Assembly (NCBI GenBank): GCA_039024295.1
Contig: JBCDIQ010000036.1
Location: forward strand, 1-23,468
From: JBCDIQ01 sp039024295
Lineage (GTDB): Bacteria; Bacteroidota; Bacteroidia; J057
Reading direction: 5' to 3'
Length of the DNA stretch: 23,468 nt
The notes beneath the pieces are model-generated. The model had not been told where the DNA came from. It made no database searches and worked only from the letters and a program-made list of their open reading frames with translations. This document shows, piece by piece, positions 1 to 7,741 of this stretch; position 1 is the stretch's first letter, and each line of letters begins with the position of its first letter. The translations under genes were made by a program, and so were the position numbers.

Positions 1-30
1 CAGCTAGCGGCCCAACCCACCGAAAACTAA
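1..30 (+). CDS. 3' end of an upstream gene (partial), paralogue of the membrane protein at 163–1467
   Basis: The first 30 bases read in frame 1 as QLAAQPTEN followed by TAA. This is exactly the C-terminus and stop of the membrane protein gene that ends at 1467. Forty-seven of the first 48 bases match 1438–1485. The gene body lies outside the window, so only the last nine codons can be annotated. A good terminator follows at once, which supports a real gene end. The natural reading is a tandem pair of related genes. An assembly artefact that repeated one gene end is less likely, because the two downstream sequences diverge after the terminator. Confidence 0.6.
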   Translation, partial: QLAAQPTEN

Positions 31-35
31 TTGAT

Positions 36-59
36 AAGGAGCCTGAGGGCTCCTTTTTT
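36..59 (+). terminator. Intrinsic terminator after the upstream partial gene
   Basis: AAGGAGCC (36–43) and GGCTCCTT (48–55) form a perfect 8-bp stem around a TGAG loop, followed by more T residues to 59. It starts six bases after the stop at 28–30, so it ends the upstream transcript. A degraded copy of the same hairpin follows the next gene at 1473–1496. Confidence 0.85.
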
Positions 60-162
60 GATTGGAGATACCTTTATTTTACCAATGCTTACTTTCTTCC
101 AAAGCTGGAAGTATCTTCTTCGTATTTAAGTAACATAAATTCACTCAAAGCCTTCAGAGACC

Positions 163-1467
163 ATGCGCAGAAAGATTAACATACTAATTCCCGGGTTCCT
201 GAAGCGCCTGGACCACTACCTCCTGATCAATTACCCTGCCTTATGGGCGACTAAGGTGCATTATGCGCTTTTCTTCATTTTTATTGGATATGCCCTGATG
301 GGTCTCCATCTGGCCGTGAATCCCATCCAGCTTCATGACGTACCTGAACCTTGGGTATACTTTGGGGTGTTAACGATTCCTGCCGGGCTATCCTTTTTGT
401 GGTATGCCTATCAGGTGTCCTTATTTAAGGTAGAAAAATATAGTGGTCGGTGGAATGTTGCCCAAAGTTTGCGCGATCAGGTAGTGTACTTCCTAGTAAT
501 TCTTTTGATAGCCGGAGGGCCTGTGGTTTACTTTAATGGACAGGATCATTTGATTGCCAATCGAGTTACTACAAGTGGATTGGAGTCAGACATCAACGCC
601 CTCGAAATTGGGGACTTCTTCTTCCCTACCCATAAATATTTTTTTGAGCCACTGAATATAAATCCAGCGGGAGAAGTTGTCTTTGATGGAGCGTATCGCC
701 ATTACTACGGTGGAGGCTACGCTGGGTCGGGAGTTAATACAATTACAGAAAATGAGCTGATCGAGTTTCATGCCGTTCCAAAAACCCGTACAAAAAAGCT
801 GGAAATAATTAAGCAATACATAAATGTCTTGGAAAAATATTCTGGTTATCGTGTTCCTTACACAGCTCAGCAGGTATTGGCCTCATTTGAATCAAAAAAG
901 ATGCTATTTATACTTGATGACTTAGGAAGAGTGAAATATACAGCCTATCAGAATATCAATCGAGTATTAGAAGCAAAGAGTCCATTTAATGTAACAGACT
1001 TAGGGGGGCTTATTCTATACCTTCTAGTTTTTACCAGCTGTATATGGTTATTCCTTTTGATTTTCCAGCAAATAGGTTTGAAGCTCTTTTTACTCACGGT
1101 GGTAGTAGGTTTCTTGTCCATACTGACCGTTGGTTTTTCTATTGCTGTACTCGGTGGGGTGCTAATGTATTACACTGATGAGTTGATAGTAACAATTTAC
1201 TTTGCCCTTTTGATATTCTTCATCGGGGTCGGATATCGCCGGAGAACTTCACCGCGTTATCGAAACTGGAAAATGATTGCGCTTAGCCTAAGCGTACTGA
1301 TGTTGCCATTCACATTCTTGTTGATATCTCTGGTAAACGGAAGTGTGGCTAGTAGTGGGGGAGTTTTTGCATTAATCCTCCTGGGACAAGGAGTTACCGC
1401 GCTACTCTGGAATCTGACAGTCCAGCACCGGTTTCGACAGCTAGCGGCCCAACCCACCGAAAACTAA
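163..1467 (+). CDS. Multi-pass inner-membrane protein of unknown function
   Basis: This 434-residue protein has about eight predicted membrane segments, near residues 32–51, 65–84, 107–124, 282–301, 306–334, 340–357, 369–391 and 398–418. One large soluble loop (about 125–280) lies between the third and fourth segments and contains a tyrosine- and glycine-rich patch (YYGGGYAGSG, 181–190). The N-terminus LLINYPALWATKVHY resembles uncharacterised Bacteroidota membrane proteins that I recall beside ABC transporter genes; that is memory, not proof. No catalytic motif is visible. The ATG at 163 sits just before the first basic residues (MRRK) and no clear ribosome-binding site precedes it. The gene ends with the same codons as the partial gene at position 1, so it is probably one of a tandem pair. 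A transport or export accessory role would be a guess. Confidence 0.8.
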   Translation: MRRKINILIPGFLKRLDHYLLINYPALWATKVHYALFFIFIGYALMGLHLAVNPIQLHDVPEPWVYFGVLTIPAGLSFLWYAYQVSLFKVEKYSGRWNVAQSLRDQVVYFLVILLIAGGPVVYFNGQDHLIANRVTTSGLESDINALEIGDFFFPTHKYFFEPLNINPAGEVVFDGAYRHYYGGGYAGSGVNTITENELIEFHAVPKTRTKKLEIIKQYINVLEKYSGYRVPYTAQQVLASFESKKMLFILDDLGRVKYTAYQNINRVLEAKSPFNVTDLGGLILYLLVFTSCIWLFLLIFQQIGLKLFLLTVVVGFLSILTVGFSIAVLGGVLMYYTDELIVTIYFALLIFFIGVGYRRRTSPRYRNWKMIALSLSVLMLPFTFLLISLVNGSVASSGGVFALILLGQGVTALLWNLTVQHRFRQLAAQPTEN

Positions 1468-1485
1468 TTTATAAGGAGCCTGAGG
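1438..1485. repeat. Direct repeat of the gene end at 1–48
   Basis: Positions 1–48 and 1438–1485 agree at 47 of 48 bases (G33 versus T1470). The block covers the last nine codons, the stop and the left arm of the terminator. After it the copies diverge, although both keep a T-run and ATTGG. This marks a duplicated gene end. Confidence 0.85.
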
Positions 1486-1776
1486 ACTTCTTTTTTATTG
1501 GCTTAATAGGCTTAGATCCCAGTAAAAATCCGGACAGAATTTTTCCAGAGGATAACGAGACTTTTTGGTATTTTTCCGTCAGATAAGAAACCGTCTTAAA
1601 ATGGCTCATTGAGAAGAGAACCGCCTTTTTAGAACCTGATCTCACCTTTTTTGCTCAAAATAATTCATTATTCTTCGCAAAAAGAGGCTCGTCAGAACCT
1701 AAAAATTCGATCCTCCCTTTCAAAAGCCAAAATCAAGACAGTTTCTGAAAAACCCAATTCCCTTACCCGCACACCC
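1468..1776. other. Intergenic region, about 310 bases
   Basis: Apart from the decayed terminator at its left end I see no gene, RNA or clear promoter here. An open frame starting at a TTG at 1651 runs into the peptidase gene. Its extra 42 residues are basic and unlike the family's N-terminus, so I treat them as untranslated. Confidence 0.5.
1473..1496 (+). terminator. Decayed intrinsic terminator after the membrane protein gene
   Basis: This copy of the 36–59 terminator keeps the left arm AAGGAG but the right arm is CTTCTT. The stem still forms using one G·T wobble, with a C/A mismatch near the loop, and is followed by a T-run (1491–1496). It is probably weaker than the first copy. Confidence 0.55.
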
Positions 1777-2457
1777 ATGTCATTTGCCTATATCATCGGA
1801 ATTGTGGCCATGCTGGCCAGTACGGTAGTTCGCAACCGTTTCCAAGCTACCCTTAACAAGCTTTCCCAAATTCCCACTTCTTCCGGGATGAGCGGGCGAG
1901 AAATTGCCGAGCGCATGCTGGCAGACTACGGCATTCAGGACGTTCAGGTCGTATCTACAGGCGGCATGCTGACCGACCACTACAACCCGGGTAATAAAAC
2001 TGTCAACCTGAGCGAAGCAGTCTATAACCAGCGAAGCATCACCGCTGCGGCCGTAGCTGCGCACGAGGTGGGCCACGCCGTTCAACATGCTACTGCCTAT
2101 TCCTTTCTGAAATTCCGATCAGCCATTGTGCCAGTTGTCAGCCTAAGTTCAAAGGTTAGCCCCTGGGTGCTCATGGCAGGAATCGTCATGTTGGAAAGCT
2201 TTCCGGCAATATTGGGCGTTGGCTTGATCTTGCTGGCAGCAAGTACCCTTTTCAGCCTGATTACCCTCCCGGTAGAATTTGATGCCAGCAAGCGAGCAGT
2301 TGCCTGGCTAGACCGCGTTCAAATTACACGAGGAGAGGAAACCGATCAAGCCAAGAAAGGCCTGAAATGGGCTGCCATGACCTACGTGGTTGCCGCGCTT
2401 ACTTCTCTGGCTACCTTGCTGTACTACTTGAGCATTTTCATGCAACGCAGAAGGTAA
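1777..2457 (+). CDS. Membrane-bound zinc metallopeptidase, YugP-like
   Basis: This 226-residue protein belongs to the YugP-type neutral zinc peptidase family (Pfam Zn_peptidase_2). The zinc motif HEVGH, followed by AVQH, lies near residues 97–105. It is preceded by the family's conserved stretch NPGNKTVNLSEAVY. A hydrophobic helix at the N-terminus (about 3–15) and two or three more in the C-terminal half anchor it in the membrane. I start it at ATG 1777 because the family begins with a short lead into the first helix, and the resulting length fits. A longer TTG-initiated frame from 1651 is unlikely. Substrates are unknown for most members; membrane protein turnover is the usual suggestion. 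The DUF1697 gene follows after five bases, so they are probably co-transcribed. Confidence 0.92.
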   Translation: MSFAYIIGIVAMLASTVVRNRFQATLNKLSQIPTSSGMSGREIAERMLADYGIQDVQVVSTGGMLTDHYNPGNKTVNLSEAVYNQRSITAAAVAAHEVGHAVQHATAYSFLKFRSAIVPVVSLSSKVSPWVLMAGIVMLESFPAILGVGLILLAASTLFSLITLPVEFDASKRAVAWLDRVQITRGEETDQAKKGLKWAAMTYVVAALTSLATLLYYLSIFMQRRR

Positions 2458-2462
2458 CAATC

Positions 2463-3014
2463 ATGGAAACGTACATCGCCTTGCTCCGGGGAATCAATGT
2501 GGGCGGCCAGAAGAAGATCAAGATGGCTGAGCTTCGGGAGCAGCTACAGGTTTTGGGTTTTACCAACCTCAAGACCTACATCCAAAGTGGGAACATTGTG
2601 TTCCAGTCTCATACGGCACCCAAAGCTGAACTGGCCAATAGCATTCATCAGCAAATCAAGCAGGATTATGGGTTCGAAGTTCCTACCTTGGTACTAACTA
2701 CAACAGAGCTGCATCAAATCGTGGCGGAAAATTCTTTCCTCACCAGACCGGAACTGGATCCCAAGAGCCTTCATGTAACGATCCTGGCTTCCGATCCCGA
2801 TCCAGCACTCGTTCATGAGCTGGAACAATTTGATGATTCTCCTGGGGAATTTTCGATAATGGGGCGTAGGATATATTTATGTGTCCCCACAGGCTACCGA
2901 AACACCAAAGTGGACAACAATTTCATCGAGCGGAAACTGAAGGTACAGGCAACTACCCGAAATTGGCGCACCTGCAATAAACTGTGGAAAATGGCTCAAG
3001 AGGTTTCAGGTTAG
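2463..3014 (+). CDS. DUF1697 family protein
   Basis: This is a 183-residue cytoplasmic protein. The N-terminus METYIALLRGINVGG, then KIKMAEL and YIQSGNIVF, is the recognisable signature of DUF1697 (ferredoxin-like fold). The C-terminal FIERKL and a terminal region rich in W, R and N also fit. The biochemical function of the family is not established. The start at 2463 is supported by the family N-terminus and by AGAAGG at 2449–2454, eight bases upstream and inside the end of the peptidase gene. An in-frame upstream start at 2367 would overlap the peptidase by 91 bases and add non-family sequence. The gene ends just before a 14-bp tandem repeat. Confidence 0.92.
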   Translation: METYIALLRGINVGGQKKIKMAELREQLQVLGFTNLKTYIQSGNIVFQSHTAPKAELANSIHQQIKQDYGFEVPTLVLTTTELHQIVAENSFLTRPELDPKSLHVTILASDPDPALVHELEQFDDSPGEFSIMGRRIYLCVPTGYRNTKVDNNFIERKLKVQATTRNWRTCNKLWKMAQEVSG

Positions 3015-3017
3015 GTG

Positions 3018-3081
3018 ATCGGTTTGCGGTTATCGGTTTGCGGTTATCGGTTTGCGGTTATCGGTTTGCGGTTATCGGTTT
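3018..3081. repeat. 14-bp tandem repeat, four and a half copies
   Basis: The unit ATCGGTTTGCGGTT occurs four times without a mismatch (3018–3031, 3032–3045, 3046–3059, 3060–3073), then eight more bases match. It begins three bases after the DUF1697 stop. There are no spacers, so it is not a CRISPR. Identical units suggest recent slippage; copy number may vary between strains. Confidence 0.95.
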
Positions 3082-3160
3082 TCAGTTTTTCTATCCCGAT
3101 GTGATTTCGTTTTGCTCAACTTTACAGAATTCTGAGCCTGAACTGTTTTAGCTTTTTCCA

Positions 3161-3168
3161 TACCTTTG
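3161..3168 (+). promoter_or_regulatory. Possible -7 box just upstream of the SemiSWEET gene
   Basis: TACCTTTG matches the Bacteroidota -7 consensus TAnnTTTG exactly. It ends three bases before ATG 3172, so transcription would begin at or within the start codon, giving a leaderless message. No TTG lies at the usual distance upstream, so the match may be chance. Confidence 0.2.
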
Positions 3169-3171
3169 GGC

Positions 3172-3438
3172 ATGCAAACAACCGACCTTATTGAAGGGAT
3201 AGGTTTTTTGGCAGGTGTCCTTACCACCATTTCATTTTTACCTCAGGTAATCAAAACGTGGAAAAGCCGATCTGCCAAAGACCTTTCACTGGGCATGTTC
3301 AGCATTTTTTGTACAGGGGTTTTGCTCTGGTTGGTTTATGGGCTGCTCACCAGTAATGGCCCGGTCGTTATGGCAAATTTAATGACCCTGATACTTGCAG
3401 GAACCATCTTGGTATTCAAACTTGTTTTCCGGGAATGA
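3172..3438 (+). CDS. SemiSWEET sugar transporter
   Basis: This 88-residue protein has three membrane helices (about 8–25, 41–60, 64–84), the size and layout of a bacterial SemiSWEET (MtN3/PQ-loop family), which works as a dimer to move sugars across the inner membrane. The PQ motif FLPQVIKTW lies at 22–30, followed by the family's SAKDLS. Trp53 and Asn69 stand 16 residues apart in helices 2 and 3, the spacing of the sugar-binding Trp and Asn in characterised SemiSWEETs. I use ATG 3172; a TTG two codons upstream is possible. The stop overlaps the ATG of the next gene in an ATGA, so transporter and regulator are translationally coupled. The substrate cannot be told from sequence. Confidence 0.93.
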   Translation: MQTTDLIEGIGFLAGVLTTISFLPQVIKTWKSRSAKDLSLGMFSIFCTGVLLWLVYGLLTSNGPVVMANLMTLILAGTILVFKLVFRE

Positions 3439-3941
3439 AAAAGATCAGCAAACAGGAATGGCTGGAAGAAAGCCTGAATGTGCTCGCTTCTGATGGGCAC
3501 CAAGGACTAAAAATTGATCGGATGTGCAAACGCCTTTCAGTAACCAAGGGGTCTTTCTACCACCATTTTTCCAGCCTGGAACGCTATAAAAAGCAAGTCC
3601 TTCAGTTTGTACTTTCTCAGCACCTGCCCCACAGAGACCTGAAAGCCCTCCCCGAATCGCAGCTTAGAGTTGAACAAGCACTCCGCGGATGGGCACAGCA
3701 GGAACAAGCTGCACGAGATATTCTTCATCAATTGGATGAATCCCGGATCGGGCTTCTGAAGCAGCAATATGTAGAGGAAGGGCTTGTGCCTCGAGTGGCC
3801 CAAGACATTGCCCAAATGGCGTATGCAGGATTTCTGGGGATTCAGCAGTTACGTGGGCTTCTTCCCGAAGCAGAACTTGAAAGCATGTGGTACATGCTGA
3901 ACAGAATGCTCAAAACAGAGGTAGAGCGCCGGAAGTCCTAG
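3435..3941 (+). CDS. TetR/AcrR-type transcriptional regulator
   Basis: This 168-residue protein has a TetR-type N-terminal helix-turn-helix: residues about 7–25 form the first helix, and IDRMCKRLSVTKGSFYHHFS (27–46) is the recognition segment with the family's typical G-S-F-Y-H-H-F ending. The C-terminal part is helical, as expected for ligand binding and dimerisation, and is shorter than in many TetR proteins (usually about 190–210 residues). Its ATG overlaps the SemiSWEET stop by four bases, so it may control the transporter or respond to its substrate. The stop TAG shares the palindrome CTAG (3938–3941) with the stop of porU on the other strand. Confidence 0.9.
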   Translation: MKKISKQEWLEESLNVLASDGHQGLKIDRMCKRLSVTKGSFYHHFSSLERYKKQVLQFVLSQHLPHRDLKALPESQLRVEQALRGWAQQEQAARDILHQLDESRIGLLKQQYVEEGLVPRVAQDIAQMAYAGFLGIQQLRGLLPEAELESMWYMLNRMLKTEVERRKS

Positions 3942-6900
3942 CGTACCAATACCATTTTGCTGTATTCGGAAACCTCTTCTCCAGTTTCCATGTCCTTCAG
4001 GCGAACTTCAAATACGTATACGCCCGGGTTGAGGTCACGACCTGTTTGGTCACGGCCATCCCACATCATGTCTCTGAAGTAATTTCCACCGGTGCTGAAC
4101 TGATTGCGCAGAACATTTACCACCCTGCCATCGGTACCTGAAGTAATTCTTACCTGTACCTGGAACTCTTTTCCGGGACGGTTATGCCCAATCAGGAAGC
4201 GTGTCTGGTCTTCTACTGGATTGGGGTAATTGAGCACTTCTGTAAGGGCCAGTCGGGCATCATCCACCACAATAAAGGAGGTAGTTGCCTCACTGAAGTT
4301 GTTGGCAACGTCCCAAACCCGTACCAGTAATTTGTGCTCTCCCGCAGGGAGGTCGCGAAGCTGGTAACGGACCTCACCGTTTTTATAATCGTCGGTTGCT
4401 GCTTCGTAGAAATTGTTCAGGATAATGACTTCGCTGTTGGATTCATTCATCACAGCGGCAATTTCGTGCCCAATCCCGCTTCCAACGGTGTTGATCCCAC
4501 TTTCATCAAACAGTTTTGCATAGATATAGGGATCAGGGTTGGTTCTTCCTCCATCTACCCATGCAGTATCATTAATGAACAACTGAATTTGTGGCCCCTG
4601 GTCATCCTGGACTGCATGGTCAGAAGTACCTCCCAGGTAGAGGTTGTCATAGCATCCGGTTCCATCTATTTCTTGTCCGTGAAAGTACAGGCTGAATTTT
4701 GCATCGCCATCTTCATAAGAAATGTCAATTGGCACCACAAATCGGAAGGAAAATTCCCCATCTTTTACGGTGGAAGTCCCGTTGAAAATCCGGTTTTTCT
4801 GCCAGTAGAAGGTGAATGGCCGTTGCTTGGTAGTGAACTTGCTAGGCTTATCCAGCACGGTAACGTTCATTTCCCCTTCATATCCGGGCTGAAAATCTCC
4901 TTCAGCATTGGTAATGATTCCGCTTACCTCTACCTCTTGCAGGGAAGCCAGGGAATCGATGATGGATGCATCAATCGGACGCTCATTGATATGGGTAACT
5001 TCAGCTCGCATCTCCGGGTAGGCAAGGATCAGTCCAGGGTCACCCAGGAGAGAGAAATTCCGGGAATTGATGTCCGTAGTTTCATTTAACGGAAAGGTGA
5101 GGTTTTTGGTCCTCATCATGATTTCCCCAATGGTAGGCATCCGATTTTTGGCAGAATCATATGCAAAGACTTGCCCGTAGAAATTATTATTCAACGTACG
5201 GTTAGGAGAAGAATACACCAATCGTACAGTTGTAAACAGGGCAATTGCTCCACCGCCAGGTCGAATGGTGTACAGTTCCGCCCCTGACCTGCGGCCATGG
5301 TCATCATAGCGTCCATATTCACAAGTTGCGGTCACCACTGCTGGCATCCTGAGCCCATTCTCCATTAAATCGATATCAGGGTTGATGAAAATAGAGGAAT
5401 TGGACCACGCATATTCCCCGCCATGTCCGGTATAGTTGATGATGAGGCTTCCTTCATCCATTTGTCGAAGGAGTGCTTCACGACCTTCGGGAAACAGAAT
5501 TCCCCTGGCGTTCCGCTCTACCGGATAATTGTCCATGTAGACTTTTTCTACGTTCATGCAAGGAGCAGACCTGTTAATAAAAGGCGTATAAGAATCTGCC
5601 TGGCTCAAGTGAATAAATCCTTCATCGTCCTTATGATCTGCTACCAATACCACACGATTGCGCCACGCACCAAACCCATCTGGATTATTCGCATAATCTT
5701 TGACTTTCTGGACCATTGCATTGGCCTCCTCAACGGTTTCCACTGGCAACCGACCAATGGCAAGTTTCAGTTCATTATACCTGTACCGGTCATCTCCGTA
5801 CAGATTGGAACCCTCTGCAAAATCTCCTTCATCATCAGCCACCATTGCGTAAAAGTCATCACTCACATACGAGTCAATGGGGTCATTTGATACCCGACTT
5901 TGGTAAGTCGGGACGAAATTTAAAGAAGGACCTGTGTAGGTAATTGATTTGTAATCATAGGTTCCATCCCCCAGGAGGCATACGAATCCAGGACGTTCGC
6001 CACCTGATCGAACATAAAACATTCGAATAAAGTCGCGAATGGCACTCACATCTTGTTTCCCACTGGAAAATTCATTGTAAATCTGCTCAGGGTAAGCGAT
6101 CAACACTTGACGGCCATAGTGTGACTCATGAAATTCCTTTAACTGCTCAGCTGCATCTTTGAACAACGGGTTGGCAATGAGCAGGTAGTCATACATGTTG
6201 TTCGCATGGAGGTTCTGGTTGGTAATTCGTCTGCCAGAAGCCGGGCGGGCATATCGGTCTCTGAAGACAGCCAATACTTTTGACGAATCGGTGCGAACAT
6301 TAGCGAGCAGGTCATTACCAGAAGTGGTGATAGCAATTTTTTTAGGCAGCACCGGATCTGTGATGTCCCATAGACGATAGCCGTTTCCTGCATTGGCAAC
6401 CCTTACTTCAGCCACCTGCCCAGTTGCACCAGATTTGGGTGCATGAAACAAATACGTCCCAACACCTTGTGCATTAGGCTGTACGTCATAGTCTACCTCA
6501 ATCCAATCCAACCACCCCTCAGACCTGGAAGAACCACGTTGGTCAAATACCAGGGTGACCGCCACAGAATCGTTTTGGACCTGCGCAGCAGAAACATTCA
6601 GGATGATGTTCTTGGGGTAATAGTAAATGCTCTCTTTTGCGGTGATATTCGTCTTGGAAATAAACGCAGGATTACTCACTTGGCTCCCCACCCGCATGGT
6701 GAAAGCAGTTGATACATCCGAACGAGCTGCCACCCGAGCTGTAACCCGTATCTGTCCTCCTTGCTTCGCATCAGGCACATAGAAGCTAAATCTTCTTGTA
6801 AGGCTGAAATCACTGAATTTTTCCCCCAGCCAAAAACGACCAGAAGTAAGGGGATTTTCCTTTTCTTCTTCATGGAAGGTCAGCCTGCGCAAGGACTCGT

Positions 6901-7411
6901 GGGTGTAATCCGCAGGCTCGCTTGGCAGCTCACTGGTCCGAAGGCCTGCCTGCTCGCCTATTTTCAGGTAGTAATAATTGGTATCTGCGTATAAATGGAG
7001 GCGGTGGTAATAATTGCCACTATTGCTGTTGTATTCCCAGGTGCTGGGTCCTTGCGCATAAAATACCACCCGGTCATTGTTGTTAAACCTGCCATCCATT
7101 TCGCCTTCAACCAAAATGGCGTTTTCCTGAAGGTCATCGTGACGATAGGCCATATTGGACTGGGGCAGCATCCCTCCTCCATTGCCATACAGGCTGATGT
7201 TTCGAGGATCAATGTTTTCCAAGTTTATCCCTAGCCCACTTAGAAAATCGTAATCCAGGGCATACATGCCCGTACGGGTAACCCCGATTTTATACACTTC
7301 CCCTGTGCTTAGCACAGACTGATCGGTGTAACTCTCAGATGTGGTTTGGGCAAATGTAAATTGAATGCCTGCCAAGGCAGTAAGTATAGTGATGAAGCAG
7401 ATACGGACCAT
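3938..7411 (-). CDS. porU: Type IX secretion system sortase PorU
   Basis: This 1157-residue exported protein is a PorU homologue: the gingipain-like cysteine peptidase that removes the C-terminal sorting domain of T9SS cargo at the outer membrane and joins the cargo to its anchor. A signal peptide covers about residues 1–21 (ending FTFA). The peptidase C25 domain runs from about 405 to 800, with catalytic His663 in TGHGGE and Cys697 in TATCEYGRYD, and ends in SLLGDPGLILAYP. The last 100 residues (from NYPNPVEDQTRF, about 1065) form a FlgD/CTD-like beta-sandwich ending KMVLVR, as in known PorU. Length agrees with the family. No porV follows; the gene stands alone between tetR and dprA. No ribosome-binding site is evident before ATG 7411. 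Confidence 0.95.
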   Translation of the reverse strand: MVRICFITILTALAGIQFTFAQTTSESYTDQSVLSTGEVYKIGVTRTGMYALDYDFLSGLGINLENIDPRNISLYGNGGGMLPQSNMAYRHDDLQENAILVEGEMDGRFNNNDRVVFYAQGPSTWEYNSNSGNYYHRLHLYADTNYYYLKIGEQAGLRTSELPSEPADYTHESLRRLTFHEEEKENPLTSGRFWLGEKFSDFSLTRRFSFYVPDAKQGGQIRVTARVAARSDVSTAFTMRVGSQVSNPAFISKTNITAKESIYYYPKNIILNVSAAQVQNDSVAVTLVFDQRGSSRSEGWLDWIEVDYDVQPNAQGVGTYLFHAPKSGATGQVAEVRVANAGNGYRLWDITDPVLPKKIAITTSGNDLLANVRTDSSKVLAVFRDRYARPASGRRITNQNLHANNMYDYLLIANPLFKDAAEQLKEFHESHYGRQVLIAYPEQIYNEFSSGKQDVSAIRDFIRMFYVRSGGERPGFVCLLGDGTYDYKSITYTGPSLNFVPTYQSRVSNDPIDSYVSDDFYAMVADDEGDFAEGSNLYGDDRYRYNELKLAIGRLPVETVEEANAMVQKVKDYANNPDGFGAWRNRVVLVADHKDDEGFIHLSQADSYTPFINRSAPCMNVEKVYMDNYPVERNARGILFPEGREALLRQMDEGSLIINYTGHGGEYAWSNSSIFINPDIDLMENGLRMPAVVTATCEYGRYDDHGRRSGAELYTIRPGGGAIALFTTVRLVYSSPNRTLNNNFYGQVFAYDSAKNRMPTIGEIMMRTKNLTFPLNETTDINSRNFSLLGDPGLILAYPEMRAEVTHINERPIDASIIDSLASLQEVEVSGIITNAEGDFQPGYEGEMNVTVLDKPSKFTTKQRPFTFYWQKNRIFNGTSTVKDGEFSFRFVVPIDISYEDGDAKFSLYFHGQEIDGTGCYDNLYLGGTSDHAVQDDQGPQIQLFINDTAWVDGGRTNPDPYIYAKLFDESGINTVGSGIGHEIAAVMNESNSEVIILNNFYEAATDDYKNGEVRYQLRDLPAGEHKLLVRVWDVANNFSEATTSFIVVDDARLALTEVLNYPNPVEDQTRFLIGHNRPGKEFQVQVRITSGTDGRVVNVLRNQFSTGGNYFRDMMWDGRDQTGRDLNPGVYVFEVRLKDMETGEEVSEYSKMVLVR

Positions 7412-7741
7412 GGGATCGTATTAAATTTTCTATATAACAAATTAACGAAAAAATCCTCCCGGTGGCTGTGTCAAAAATTTTACGTCAAATGTAAAACCCA
7501 AGGGGAAAAAATCGAAAAATCAACAGGTCAGGTGGTGAATTAACCTGGCAAAACGGCAAATCGTTTACAAGCGTTAGGAATTAATCCAGTCGCTAATAAA
7601 CATACAAAATAAGAGAACGTTTGTCAGGTAGGTTGCGGTAGGTAGAATTTAAGTCTTTGGTAGACAAAAAATTCCATGTATTACCTATACGTTTCAGAGA
7701 GGCAAATGGATGGGTCGGACATTGAAATAACTCGGGCGGCC
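7412..7741. other. Intergenic region between porU and dprA, about 330 bases
   Basis: Both flanking genes run leftward, so this region holds the porU promoter and the dprA transcript end. I find no gene, RNA or clear terminator hairpin. Its porU-proximal part is AT-rich. On the minus strand TACATTTG (7493–7486) matches TAnnTTTG about 75 bases upstream of the porU ATG, but no TTG stands at the right distance. Confidence 0.4.

Noticed and set aside
1651..1776. 42-codon TTG-initiated extension of the YugP-like peptidase
   Set aside because: It is basic and precedes the normal membrane helix; family length fits ATG 1777.
3018..3081. CRISPR-like array
   Set aside because: The 14-bp units are directly adjacent with no spacers and no cas gene is near; it is a simple tandem repeat.
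4334..5089. 251-codon open frame on the plus strand
   Set aside because: It lies antisense inside porU, has no recognisable domain or start signal, and porU is certain in this region.
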